Part shown: positions 34,101 to 44,847 of the stretch, in pieces
How positions within the stretch are numbered: position 1 is the first letter of the stretch
Layout: every line of letters begins with the position of its first letter
Source of the DNA: Sporopachydermia quercuum
Lineage: Eukaryota; Ascomycota; Sporopachydermiomycetes; Sporopachydermiales; Sporopachydermiaceae
Reading direction: 5' to 3'
DNA length: 64,000 nt
Assembly: GCA_001599295.1 (NCBI GenBank)
Contig: BCGN01000002.1
Location: forward strand, 434,001 to 498,000
The notes under the pieces: model-generated
What the model was told of the DNA's origin: nothing
The model's database searches: none
The model's input: only the letters and a program-made list of their open reading frames with translations
Made by a program: the position numbers and the translations under genes

Positions 34101-35047
34101 ACACTCTTCATTTGAGTGTTTACACTGTGAAGTCTGTTAAGAATGGAGCAGAGTTCACATTACCCTGGCAATTTGATCCAAATCATCCTATCTATGAACT
34201 ATACGAAACCGGAGTTACACCTCAAGGTTTGGAAAAGCTTTCAGAACCAGAGAAAGTTGAAGTTGTTAAAATGGTGAATGCTGTTTATCATATCGGAGAA
34301 TGTGGTTGTGGCAATGGACATACCAATGACTGTAGAATGAGTAAGATCAAACGATTTGCAGTCAATTATTCCAATCATTTGACAACTACCAAATACGAAG
34401 ATTCTAAGCAACTCAACAAAAAGATCACGTCTAAAAGGTCTCAATCAACATTGAATTTGATCAACTTGGGTCTAGACCCGTCGGTTCATTTGCCCATCAG
34501 ATCTTTGTTAAAGAAAGCTTCTGAAGTGTCTCGGGTCAAGTTTGGATTTGGGAATGCTAGTGAAAATGAGTCATCACAGGATATAGAGATGAACTCTCCT
34601 TCTCTAAATGAAGAAGAAGATACGGAACAAGAAGTTCAATTACCTGTCCCATTGAAGAAAAGATTGTTAGACCGTTGCAGGCATAGGAAGGCGAACATAT
34701 ATTATAATACAACAGCCATAGCAAATACGACAACACCAATATTAACAGCTGTAGCAACTGCAGCAACAACAGGAATTTATTCTGCTCCACAGCAGTTTTG
34801 TTTAGAGAATTATACGACCCTTGCTAAATCAACCGATGGGGGAAAGGCAACGTCACGAAACGTAAGTCTCAGTGAAAATGAACTCCCCCCTTTACCAATA
34901 GCCACATCTACGTATTTTTCTAAACGAGAGAAAGATAGTCATCGAACATTTTCTAGAGTTGCATCTGAAATACACAATAAGCCTGTGAAGAAGTTCAGTT
35001 TTGCTGATTATAAACGGAAACAGAAGCCTGAGAAAGGGGAATCTTGA
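31109..35047 (+). CDS. SET3: Set3/Set4-type PHD and SET protein
   Basis: 1312 residues, much longer than S. cerevisiae Set3 (751), because of a low-complexity N-terminal half. The N-terminus has Gln/His runs. At about residues 405-475 there is a long Ala/Glu/Lys-rich predicted coiled coil, then an unusual Met-Gln-Ala repeat near 564-590. A PHD finger (CICGFDHDDGFTIQCEKC, then NRWEHAICV and YFCEKC) lies at about 670-715. The SET domain is at about 895-1035 (KYGLFAEQSLGKDRFVGE, DARGYGNEMRFIRRSCEPAC), with no obvious cysteine-rich post-SET. Set3 is the scaffold of the Set3C (Hos2/Hst1) deacetylase complex, which binds H3K4me2 through the PHD and represses early meiotic genes. This gene is pre-duplication, so it corresponds to both SET3 and SET4. 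Confidence 0.92.
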   Translation: MAENSLNANGNIASAGEGINQQQHQQHPQQHLHHNTHQQQQLQQTLQQQRIQHTQLHQKYVYNDPTTSQTITADAQMLEDASALLMLSGAALGTLYLPETEAPQSPRPSQDPIGQKAPILGTNSSNSEYQQNRVANISYTNHEPQNISNQQTYNQRYQQEITDLPASRFSAQYKAPPTYPYKPEHSQQTIHYQQTTSQPIQQSTPQLSPQIQSHTQPLMQTETQPIIDSKVTGNANSSMNGHYSHYNNPSLTQHDNNRGPPKGTFPYNSTSASVSNISTTKVPYSQKLPSISSITNPVLESPSSLTSFNASHDNQSYANFSPAITKPTLNEHKLRPIHAIHVSDIIEKTDTPFPSDAHNEPVKENGHVHKANINELLSSGPSIFPELKQERSKLLSGSELPARVAAEAEALAVAKAAAEARAVDARKKAEEALKKAEEARVKAEEEARLLGEAEVRLLAEAQEKARLEEEERLSREMKSKKAEAQAQAQADTDTETETESQAETESKAQEQVEANKQVHNASTAESAVTGNPTIAADILNIPGSRMGNLEVKLETESNAETQAIETMQAMQTMKAMQAVQAIQAMQSMPPLGEASTSLYQTAEVPKTTEQDEEEKQEKDPNQTQNPKRLNLEIEAISESSLPVTSAVTTSGEIIAQEAIEQFAEDEGIIKCICGFDHDDGFTIQCEKCNRWEHAICVGIESIADAPDKYFCEKCSPRVLDVEKAIELQQQRLEKVANTRKRQRNNNRAGKSSTSTSDTQTHSASISEEENSKSNADLSTGVPSSNTSNNNSANSSNGTTKKNQKSKPGSNAGSITGDTTASNVPSDATSYNKKQEEPKVLAPYEHYYRPMTKSLFSGDIEVQTVAQMLRAVAAVKDEKVIKMKVSEFNKLEAAKVAVRFFPHSQKQKFSGIEKYGLFAEQSLGKDRFVGECFGKIVLQDVYKSNSINQYKLVACPKPHVFFIPGVPLVMDARGYGNEMRFIRRSCEPACELRTIYSGNTLHLSVYTVKSVKNGAEFTLPWQFDPNHPIYELYETGVTPQGLEKLSEPEKVEVVKMVNAVYHIGECGCGNGHTNDCRMSKIKRFAVNYSNHLTTTKYEDSKQLNKKITSKRSQSTLNLINLGLDPSVHLPIRSLLKKASEVSRVKFGFGNASENESSQDIEMNSPSLNEEEDTEQEVQLPVPLKKRLLDRCRHRKANIYYNTTAIANTTTPILTAVATAATTGIYSAPQQFCLENYTTLAKSTDGGKATSRNVSLSENELPPLPIATSTYFSKREKDSHRTFSRVASEIHNKPVKKFSFADYKRKQKPEKGES
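32798..32872 (+). repeat. Met-Gln-Ala repeat in SET3
   Basis: Tandem nine-base-like units encode MQAMQTMKAMQAVQAIQAMQ. They form a short methionine-rich amphipathic or disordered element between the coiled coil and the PHD finger. Confidence 0.75.
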
Positions 35048-35690
35048 GATGATTCGGATTTGATTGAATGATTGATTATTTAATTGGAGTTTTTTAATGA
35101 TTTATATTTATGTTTATAAGGGTTATATTTTATTTTGTTGCATTTGCTTTTGCTTAAATTTTCAATTGTATTGTATCATTCATTAGCTATAGCTGTGTAT
35201 ATGTGTATATTAATGGTTTCGATAATAATGAGATGGGATGTAAAACGTTAATGTAGAATACATTTGTATGATAGGATGACTATGGTGAATGTGAATGTAA
35301 GACAAATTAATATCTATAGTAGTTATTGAAACCTGACCAAATGACAGGAGATTAACATTCGTGGTAGTTAAAACAGATAAGTAGAAGATGTGTATGCCAT
35401 AACACGGTTGAAGCATATAACACACAAATGTAAATAAGATATGGTCGTTTATAATAGCAAGTAAAAAAGCTATTGTGCGGCAATGAGTATCGAATTTCTG
35501 AGGTATTTATTTTCAGGCTCGGTTGCAAATAACACACGCCAACTCCAGATGAATAATTATTCGCAGTATCAGTGAAATTAAGAGTCAATAAGTAGCATTA
35601 AGTATTATGATGTGTTTCTAGTGGTTGGTTCCTTCGGCTTTTCATAGCAGCGCATAGGTATAATCGATGCTACATTACATAATAAGAGCT
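35048..35690. other. Intergenic, SET3-IME2 (convergent)
   Basis: A/T-rich spacer between the ends of SET3 and IME2. The short frames at 35210-35588 lack coding signs. Confidence 0.55.
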
Positions 35691-37898
35691 TCAGAATTGA
35701 CTGCTGTATACTACTAAATTTCGATGATGATATGTCCCTTGGTACCATGACTCTTCTTCAATACGAATGCTGTCTTCACAATTCATAAGATCATATGAGC
35801 GTTCTACTTCAAACGCATTGTTGCATTCAGATGATAATTCATCATTACTATCATCATNCACAATCCTATAATTATTATCTGAATTAGAATCATTGTCATC
35901 ATCTTTACAGGCCGTTGAGCATTGACAATCAAGACTTCCAGGAAGATCTGATGAACCAATAGAATCAATAATGTATTCATTTTCACTCATCAAATCAGAT
36001 GGTAGTTCAAGTGAGTATTCAAGGTCAGCATTCGACAGTTGATTCAAAGTATTCAATCCTTCAATATTCATAATATAATCATTAACATTTTCATCGATAG
36101 ATTTCCCAATCCTTCCTTCATTAGCTCGTGGTATCTCCATTATGTCAAGTGATGAGTCATTATGGGTATTTTCGTTTTCATTCTCTAATGAATTTGAGTA
36201 CCTGTTTGAAGAATTCATTGAATGTTTAGCAAGTTGTTTGGATAAAAAATTCTTGGTACTAAACATAGATGCTTTTCTTGGTATTTTCTGTAATGACGAG
36301 AACTTTGGCTTCATGATTTCAAATGGTTCGTTGCTAATATGCTTTTGTAAATCATTAGAGCTATCAGTGTCAAAATCCTCGACTGCTTTTACATTCTCCG
36401 ACAATGCCTCTTTTCTTTCCAAGTCGATATAAGTCGAAGACTTTTTTGAACTTGATCCGACAAAATATGTTTGACAGGACAGCTCCTGGGCAGTCACTCG
36501 CTTACTGGGATCCCATATGAAGCATAAGGATAACCAATCAGTAAAACTAGGATCATTGAGACTCGGTGTCAAACTACTAATACGCTCTCCTTTGATCTAG
36601 AAAAGATTGGGTTAGTATCAGGTGATTATGCGTGAGCGGGGCATAAAGAATTGGAGATAGAACTATCAATGAGTGACATAAACACATGGCATTGATAGAG
36701 ATAAATCAACTCCATAATCTCAAGCACTAAGTATGACAACACGGTAATTAATACATCTGGAAATCCTATATTCGCCTTTTCGCATAATGTTATAGCTTCT
36801 GGCCATGATTTACCGGTTGATGAAGATGAATCGCTACCAATATTGGCTAATGATTCCAAGATGGATCTGAAAGAAGTTTCACCTTGCTTGGGAAAAGGAG
36901 TGCCTAACACTTTAAAAATTTTCCATATCTGGTCAATTTCATCATTCCCAGGGAATAAAGGGGCTAGATTTACGATTTCAACGGCTAAAGTAGCAAAGGC
37001 CCATATATCCACAGGTTTTCCATAACTATTCTTTCTTAGTAAGATTTCAGGAGATCTATACCACCTTGTTGAAACATATTCCGTGTATTTACTATTATCG
37101 TATATTGTTCTTGAAAGGCCAAAATCACCTAGTTTAATCACCAAATCTTTATTGGTGAACTTTTTCTTCGATTGATAACCCATTGGAGGGACAGTTACTA
37201 GAATATTCTCCGGTTTCAGATCTCTATGGAAAAATCCATTGTCATGAATATGTTTCATACCAGCTAGAATCTGGCTAAGAATGAATTTCACTCTTTTAGA
37301 TGGAAGGGCTTTACCGTTACGACCTTTCATGTACTGATGTAGATTCTGTTGCATGAATTCCATTACAATGTTGAGTCTGAACTGTTCAATGTCAATAAAA
37401 ACTTCAAACACCGATACTAAGTTCTCATGAGGAGGCATATCTCTGATGAATCGAATCTCTCTTTCATTATCGTAATGTCGAACATCCAACACTTTCTTCA
37501 TTGTTTTGATAGCCACCTGAAAATAAACATTAGTAGTAGTTAGAATGTGGCTTTTCAGTAAAGTAGATACAAGAAACTGAGATGAAGGGGTTTGTTCATA
37601 CCATATGTGTATGTTGGGAATATCCTGAGATCAGAGCAAATGAAGAAGACTTTTTATTGGCCGCAGCCGAAGTATTGGCGTTTATATCATTTGATGGTAA
37701 ACTAGATGGTAGCAAACCAGTTCTGAAGTCATTATCTCTGCAAACTTCAGCTAAGATAACAACTCCAAAGCTACCATTGCCTAATGATTGGATACCGGAA
37801 TACCGTTGACAATAGGACCGAAAGGGAATATTGATTCCTGGGGCCTCCCGTCCAGCACGCTGCAATTTTTGCTTTTCATGGTTGTTTCTCTGCTCCAT
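35691..37898 (-). CDS. IME2: Ime2 meiotic CDK-like kinase (two introns)
   Basis: Exons 37602-37898, 36755-37516 and 35691-36596, all joined in phase 0, give 654 residues (S. cerevisiae Ime2 is 645). Intron 1 is 85 bases (GTATGA donor, TACTAAT branch, TTTCAG). Intron 2 is 158 bases (GTATTA donor, TACTAAC branch, TCTAG). The kinase domain has LGNGSFG at 39-45, VAIK with K103, HRDLKPEN from H196, DFG at 230-232 and the RCK-family TEY at 244-246. Exon 3 completes it with DWLSLCFIWDPSKRVTAQEL. The C-terminal tail is Ser/Asp/Asn-rich. The start is the ATG of MEQRNNHEKQ; the open frame extends three codons upstream without ATG. Ime2 drives premeiotic S phase and the meiotic divisions by phosphorylating Sic1, Sum1 and Ndt80. 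Confidence 0.93.
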
Positions 37899-40845
37899 GA
37901 TTGACAATTTTTAGTGCTGCAGAATATGAAATTAATGCCTTCCTACTTAGGCTGTATGGATGATATGGGTATGTGGAATCTTATCAGCTTTCTGAAACCT
38001 GATATAGAGAATCTGAAAACAAAATTCAGGAGCTCTGATTTTGATTAAAGGCAGATTCACTTTCTCATAAACTTCAAAATAACAACAATCTTCATATCAA
38101 TAATAGCTAATCCACTTGATATATGATCTGTCAACTCAAGATTAATAAACTAGAAAACTTTCATCTCAAGAAATCAATCGGCTCTTTCCCTACAGTTCTG
38201 TACTTGATAATGGAGTAGTCCAATGTTCAGATAGGTAACATTCAGCTTATGAGCACTAGAGAAGATCGTCAGTGAGCGATGCATACTACGGATGATCTGT
38301 TCATCAGGCAGTGAAGAACAATAAAGAAAACAAAAGTGGATTTGTAATTTGAGTAAGTGTTTACATGAGCCGCAATAGCAAAACCCAGACAATAATAATC
38401 ACAAACGATAATGCTCAAGGGAAGACAAGATGGGGTATTAAAATATTACATAATCTTCTATGTACAATGAGGAATTTTAGAATAGGAAAAGTGTACACAA
38501 TAGTGCATTGGAATGCATGAGAAAGCCAGCCTAATAGGTGTAAGACAATGGAACGTGCAGCGGTGCACTGAGCAACTAATCAAACAATTAAATGAGGGTG
38601 TTCTATAACCGCTGGCCAAGTCAACAGAGGCGGTGAAACCAAAACTATTTTTACTCAAAATATATCATTCTTACCATCAATTAATTTTGCCTTTCCTCAC
38701 AGTGCATCTTCCTTAGGTCTGGTAAATGGGATGCCCTACGTATTTTTATGGGACATCGATGCCCCACAAGTCTAAGACAGATAGGTGCTTAGGCAGTGTG
38801 TCATATAAGTAATGAAAAGTCAATGCAAACTTGCTCCCAAACCATCGCTACGCTGTCTGATTTGATTCTGCACGTGTTTTTTTTCTTTCATTTCTTACTT
38901 TATAAAATTTCAACTAGTTTATTGAGATGAAAACTTAGATGCCCTTATGTCATTTGAATTGGAGGTACCCAGCGTAAATGATATTTGTGCTATGGAATCG
39001 TAAAGTAGCATTAATTGTGTCCGGATAGGATTTCCCAATGAGGCATTTAGAAATAATGTTGGCTACAATCATTGTCCTTTTATGGCTTATAATGAATATA
39101 GCAAGAATATATGTCTACGATGATGCTTAGTTCCGGATGTTTTACAATTGAAGTTTTAGACTGAAAACCGTTAATAGGATCTTTTAGAAGAAGAGTGGAG
39201 GAGGAAGCAAGCATAGCAAGAGAACTACAGGAGATTCAGTTTGGCAGTATTTGGAATATACGATAATTCACGAAACTTAATGCTGATTCAATCACACTCA
39301 TGTCCGATATCTACCAGGTTTTCAACTACTGTGGTGTGTGTCCGAAGAATATACGAACCGCTTCACTAGATATAAGGGACAGTTGGAAGCTCATCCTGGG
39401 TGACGGTTAGTACAATGATCCGGCTCGAATATTGATTAGAGCGTTGTCGACTGGTGAAGAGTTTGATGCTAACTAGATTGCAGCACATTATTTTCAGTAT
39501 GAATTTAAATATCTTACCTTTCCTCTTTGAACCACTGAAAATCGCTATTTTTTATCACATTATGCCCATGCTTTTCCTATGATCAATCAAAATCATTATA
39601 CATAGATGTCCAATAAGAGGTGCTCGTATGTTTACCAAATACTCATTCATTTTCAACCGGTTCATAAAATGTTTCAAATAGTAACCGGACAACGGTTTTC
39701 ATCCATATGACAAGAACTTCCGTCTTCTATTTACCATACACTCGGAGTATAAACAGAACAGCTTCCAAACCATTTCGGATACTTTCTAGTATTGTCAACA
39801 CTATATTCAAACGAGTACTACGCAGAACTATGTTCTCTCTCTAATGACCATTGTTCCATACTTCTTCCATTCAACTTCCCACAGTTGGGCAATTGACCCA
39901 GGTTTCAAATACACTGTCCGGATAAACAATTGTCCCATATCACACTTATTGTGTCCCAAACAACCGCTATCAAGAATTTTCTCCCATTCACATTGTCATC
40001 TCACTTTTACCGTCCGCAATTTTTCTCTCGCACTCTTTCTCCTGTCCCGAACTTGTTTTCATTCCAATGTATGTAATATGTAGATTCTTCCTGGAGATCG
40101 AGGCTTGGTTTGATAATAGTTACTGATGCAAATATTGTTGATCTGTAGAGCAAACTGAAAAAGTAAGCAAACCGTTTAGAAGGTGCTTGTTAAAGTAAAC
40201 ATTGAGTTGTACACTGTGGAACTGCAAGGTAGATCGGGCGATTGAAGCACTTGAANCAAACACATACCATACCAACTGGAAGTTAGTGAATTGTTTGTCC
40301 AAGTAAACAATACTNCAAAAGAAACGTCTGTTGTTGGTATTGAAAGAACAATAATAATCAAGTCAATTGGCGTTTAGTTGAATTGTAGTGAAGATTTGCA
40401 AAACAATTGGTTGCTGGGTATCAGAGTCAATTAAGTAGCTGATCGGCCGAACAAACAAACAAACAACAGTACTAGATAGTATCTATTGTCCATAATACCA
40501 TTCATACACTATTTACATTAGTCATAACAAAGTATCAAGACGCGAATAGATAAGAATTCTGATATAGGAAATCTCTGTATTGATCGATGGTTGGAAAATA
40601 GACAGAGATATCTGATTCAAATTGAATACCTGGTTAAGAACGTGGAACTTAATGGTGCTTGATATTTTGATGTATCATTGAACGTGGAAGGCTAAACATT
40701 GAGGTTCAACTAAGAGCAAGAAGGATCTATAAAGAATTGGACATTCAAAGGACATTCTCATATTGAATATTTCAAAAACTTATCATCAAACCAATCATTA
40801 ACAGAAGTATACTTCACCCTTACATAACTGAAATCTAACATCACA
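37899..40845. other. Long divergent region, IME2 and pogo-like gene
   Basis: About 2.9 kb with no supportable gene. IME2 promoters are long in other yeasts, so much of this may be regulatory. I saw no clear URS1 (GCCGCC) core; the closest is AGGCGGTGA near 38628. N positions lie at 40256 and 40315. No terminal inverted repeats were noticed next to the pogo-like gene. Confidence 0.5.
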
Positions 40846-42939
40846 ATGAACCAAGATCATCTANCCTCAACAGCACAAGGTGCGCTGACTCAATCATTGA
40901 GCACACACATTATGCTAACGAACACACAAGTTAACTCACAAGTTAATAGCTTGGGAGTGACAAATCAAGGATCACCAGCACAATCGTTACCAAGAAAAAG
41001 AAAAATACCTGATGACCATATTATCTCCCAAGCAATTGCAGAGTATAGGAACCCACAAAATACTAAATCTATCAGAAAGCTTGCTGCTGAATACGGCATA
41101 CCTAAATCAACTCTTCATGGACGTTGCAAAGAACAAGAAAAGTTGCTTTCGTCTCCTGACCAGACTCATTTGAAGGGCAACCGCCGTACTTCGAGATTTT
41201 CAGCGAATTTAACTGCATCACCAGCACATATATCTTCTCACGATGCNTCTAACTTAGCTGGCAATTCCCCAAACAACAGATCTGTTGTTGGAAATACTGG
41301 TATGGTTGGCGGTCCTGGAGGCATGCAACAACAACAACTAAGAAAGCCCAACCGACCAATGAATGCAGATATGGTAGATGGAACATCTTCAGGTGGAGGT
41401 AACACAGGAAGTGGCCAATCTTCCTCAGGACACGTTTCTCAGAACAATAGAGGTGTTCGATCGCGAGGAGGGATAGCTACAGGATTGGTGTCAAACGATG
41501 GAAGTACATTAGGGGCTTTAGGCTTAAATGATGATTTGGACTATCCAGCTATTGTCACATCTACTTCTTCATTGGGAACGATATCAACAGAAGCAAGCAA
41601 AGTGGCCAACCAATTGACAGCTATTGAAGAAAGTCTTTTGGCAATGTTTTTAGAAACCTTGTCAGCACTGTATTTCACACCAACTAGAAAGCTGATTGAG
41701 TCTTATGCTTTGAATATACAAAGCATGAAGTTTCATGACTATATAAGACGTCAGAAATCAAATGGACTCAGTGTACCTATTGTCAATAATTTATTAGGAA
41801 TGGAACGAGGCATTTGCCATATCAGATCACAGTTTGTTTCTCGCCTGTTTAATAGACTCTCTAATAGAAGAGTCGGCAGTACTGCTATTACTTTGACAGA
41901 TTTGCTTGCTTCTTCTATGAATCTCCATCTTAGAAGTGGGCCCATTGGTCAAAATTCAGGACATCACAATAATAGGACAGGAAATAACAATAATAACGGG
42001 TCTAATGCTAAGAATAATAACACTGGTGGTAACTCTGAGACCGGCAATAATGAAGCCAATAACGCTGATCCTGGTAACACTATGTCTCCTGTACTTAGTG
42101 ACATCTATTCAAGTGCCAATGCCTTATCCTTCGGAGGAATTGATCTTCAAATGCGTGATTTCACTGTTTTACTACCAATTTTGATCAACAGACTTAACGT
42201 CGCCATAGATAATGTCTTCTTCCTCAACGAAGTCTCATCTACTGTTTCCTCATCCTTATCGTCCGGAGAAGCAGGAGGNACTATTGAATTCTCAGAAACA
42301 AACACTATCACTCTAGTAGAACTAGTAAGAGGATCAGGTACCCTGGTTAACCCAGGATATTTTATATCTAAATTTGAATCAATAGGTACGGGCTCATTGA
42401 ACTCTCAAGCTTTAGATTTAGCATCAACGAACCCGGAGATGTTTGGATCGCATAATGCAAATCTATTTGCTCTTCAAGAAGACAGTCAGCCACCTAGTAG
42501 CTATCAAAGCATAACATTAAGAACAGGATCATCTTCAGATGGATTTTTCCACTCACGAAATGCTTCAGAATACTTCCAGGATGTTTTTGTATTTGATTCT
42601 CAATACAAAATACTTGTTGTTGATCGTTATATCTCGTTTCTCAATGAAGAGATTTTGGACTTCTTTCGAAGAAACAAGATTATATTATTATTTCTTCCCA
42701 GTATTTATAACAGTCCTTATAATGAAACAAATGGCAGTATTTCTAGCAATGTAATGTTGAATTTAAGCTGCAGTTTCTTAAACCAGGTTCGAGGTATCCG
42801 GAACCAATTGGATTCAATTGTACAGAATTTGGAGCAAGAAACAAGTGACAATACTATCTCTGGTGTTATTCGAGTTAGAAGTAACACGTTCATAAATGAT
42901 TGGATTGCTAAGTATGAAGGTGCACGAGCACGACTATAA
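40846..42939 (+). CDS. Domesticated pogo/CENP-B-like transposase derivative (HTH-psq, CENP-B HTH, DDE_1)
   Basis: 697 residues in one uninterrupted frame. A Pipsqueak helix-turn-helix occupies residues 57-100 (IRKLAAEYGIPKSTLHGRCK). After a Gly/Ser/Asn linker, residues 259-345 resemble the second (CENP-B/Tc5) HTH: EESLLAMFLETLSALYFTPT, then SQFVSRLFNRL. After an Asn-rich insert, residues 440-640 resemble the DDE_1 nuclease core of pogo/Tigger elements. NVFFLNEVSST stands where MDETG is usual, TNTITLVELVRGSGTLVNP follows, then YKILVVDRYISFLNEEILDF and IILLFLP. The first aspartate is N461, the second D593 is kept, and the third position is N629. A cutting enzyme is therefore unlikely; a DNA-binding regulator like S. 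cerevisiae Pdc2 or S. pombe Abp1 is more likely. The specific role is unknown. Three N positions (40864, 41227, 42280) fall in linkers. Confidence 0.82.
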   Translation: MNQDHLXSTAQGALTQSLSTHIMLTNTQVNSQVNSLGVTNQGSPAQSLPRKRKIPDDHIISQAIAEYRNPQNTKSIRKLAAEYGIPKSTLHGRCKEQEKLLSSPDQTHLKGNRRTSRFSANLTASPAHISSHDXSNLAGNSPNNRSVVGNTGMVGGPGGMQQQQLRKPNRPMNADMVDGTSSGGGNTGSGQSSSGHVSQNNRGVRSRGGIATGLVSNDGSTLGALGLNDDLDYPAIVTSTSSLGTISTEASKVANQLTAIEESLLAMFLETLSALYFTPTRKLIESYALNIQSMKFHDYIRRQKSNGLSVPIVNNLLGMERGICHIRSQFVSRLFNRLSNRRVGSTAITLTDLLASSMNLHLRSGPIGQNSGHHNNRTGNNNNNGSNAKNNNTGGNSETGNNEANNADPGNTMSPVLSDIYSSANALSFGGIDLQMRDFTVLLPILINRLNVAIDNVFFLNEVSSTVSSSLSSGEAGXTIEFSETNTITLVELVRGSGTLVNPGYFISKFESIGTGSLNSQALDLASTNPEMFGSHNANLFALQEDSQPPSSYQSITLRTGSSSDGFFHSRNASEYFQDVFVFDSQYKILVVDRYISFLNEEILDFFRRNKIILLFLPSIYNSPYNETNGSISSNVMLNLSCSFLNQVRGIRNQLDSIVQNLEQETSDNTISGVIRVRSNTFINDWIAKYEGARARL

Positions 42940-44152
42940 CTGATCTAGATAATTGAGATGTGGTGAAAGTGCTGAGATAAAATAGTATATTAGTGGTACA
43001 TTAGTTAGTATCTTGGTATCGTTGATGACGGTGCGTTATAGTGTTGCTTATCAATAGCACTATCTACTTAGTGATTTATTATTGTCATTATCTCTTTATT
43101 CTACGGTTGTTCTCTTTGTTCCTTGCCTGTTGGTATATCATTGTTGCTACACTTTTGTCCATTTCCTTTCCTTCTCTTTTGCTATTCCCTGTTCTTTCTT
43201 TTTTATTCATAAACACTGCGCTCATGGAGGATGGTTAACCAGGAGCCCAGTTTATTACGGCTTTATTTTTTCTATCTCTTACGGGGATAGCTGGGACTGG
43301 AGATTTATAACTTTTACCTAACTGACAAAAACAGTTTCACCCTATTTCTAGTATTTTTATTTCATTATCTTATTGACTTTACCTCCCTATTTTTGTATTG
43401 TATGATTGCTCTTTTTCTGTCATCCTGCATCTCATTCTTTTCTTTCAATGGTTCATTGATGGCGATTGACGTCTGCACCACGCTGGGTATCAACGTGACT
43501 ACCTATCTGCTACGGTGTGTTTGGTTGCGGAGGACATATATGTGTTTTTTATATTGCCATTTTGCTATGTGTTGTGTATAGTAGTGTGTATTCTATTTGT
43601 TTGTATATCTACCTGTTTTATATTGTGGAAAAAACTGATTTTTATATACTATAACGGTAAGATTGTAGAAGAAGAACTCGAACCAGTATTTGACATGGAG
43701 CTCAAANACTATTGAAGAACTGGTAGGAGGATATGCACTACTAGTAGATTCTGTGCATAGATGCTCATTATGTATCCTTTGGTGAATTAAACCAAAAAAG
43801 AAGCNATACCTTTTTCTCTTTCTCATAATCACGTTGGAATCTTTCCAGAGGTAGTATCACTCAACGTCTTCTCTCCCTCTAGAAGATTATACAGTGAGAG
43901 CTGATACCAGGGAAGGGTAACTAAACATGAAAGGAGACATGAAGGCCTTGGATCTCAGTCTCATTGGGCAAGCAATGTGAGAATTATTCACTTCTTATTA
44001 GTGTCTGTCCTATCCGATAGTACCAGTCATATAAATAGATACGATGCCATCTATCGCCGTAAACAAAATATCGAGATATTATTCTTATTATCAGCAAATT
44101 GGGTGTTGAATCGAAAACATCAATCATTGTTATAAGCTTTATTTAGTACAAA
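42940..44152. other. Intergenic, pogo-like gene to CPR3
   Basis: About 1.2 kb, T/C-rich at 43080-43640. Overlapping short frames on the plus strand come from that base bias and encode only hydrophobic, low-information peptides. N positions lie at 43707 and 43805. No gene is called. Confidence 0.5.
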
Positions 44153-44847
44153 ATGTTTGCCAGAATTCATACTACAGCTTTCGCTTCCAGCAAGAGATTT
44201 TTCTCTTCCACAGTTGCTGCTAATAAAACCAAAGTGTTCTTCGTACCTGGTGTTTACGAAGGAAAAACTGGTAAGTTCCAATTGGTGTCTGAATGGCTGT
44301 AACCCATGTTTAGATATGGCGAAAGCTTTCAGTTTCGTTCGAAATTGAACAAATGAATCCATTGTATTAACTGAGTACTCTAGCGAAGCCATTACCAAAA
44401 ATCGAATTTGAACTATATGATGACGTTTGTCCTAAGACAGCTGAAAACTTCAGAGCTCTTTGCACTGGTGAAAAGGGATTTGGATATGCCAACAGTCCTT
44501 TCCACAGAATTATTCCCCAATTCATGATTCAAGGCGGTGACTTCACTAATGGCAATGGTACTGGTGGTAAATCTATCTACGGCAACAGGTTCGATGACGA
44601 AGACTTTTCCAAGAAGCATGATAGACCTGGCCTTTTATCTATGGCTAATGCCGGTCCCAATACCAATGGATCTCAGTTTTTCATTACCACTGTTCCTTGC
44701 CCTTGGTTAGATGGAAAGCATGTTGTTTTTGGTGAAGTTACTGAAGGTTATGACACTGTTAAGATTCTCGAGAAGTATGGTTCTTCTTATGGTACTCCCT
44801 CTGCCAAGATTGTTGTTCTTGAAGCTGGTGAAATCAAAGACGAGTAA
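44153..44847 (+). CDS. CPR3: Mitochondrial cyclophilin Cpr3 (one intron)
   Basis: Exons 44153-44270 and 44384-44847 flank a 113-base intron (donor GTAAGT, branch TATTAAC, acceptor CTCTAG) and encode 193 residues (S. cerevisiae Cpr3 is 182). The first 20-25 residues ([20 protein letters not shown]) are basic, Ser/Thr-rich and free of acids, a good matrix-targeting peptide. The cyclophilin fold follows: [34 protein letters not shown] with the catalytic arginine, [20 protein letters not shown] and [12 protein letters not shown]. The enzyme is a peptidyl-prolyl isomerase helping matrix protein folding. A cytosolic Cpr1 would lack this leader. Confidence 0.93.

Noticed and set aside
38620-38632. 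URS1 (Ume6) site in the IME2 promoter
   Set aside because: AGGCGGTGA departs from the GGCGGC core, so I do not call it.
40000-43100. An active pogo transposon with terminal inverted repeats
   Set aside because: I saw no matching inverted ends or TA duplication around the gene, and the catalytic positions have changed.
43041-43715. Overlapping hydrophobic frames before CPR3
   Set aside because: They follow from T/C-rich DNA; three overlapping frames all look alike and none resembles a protein.
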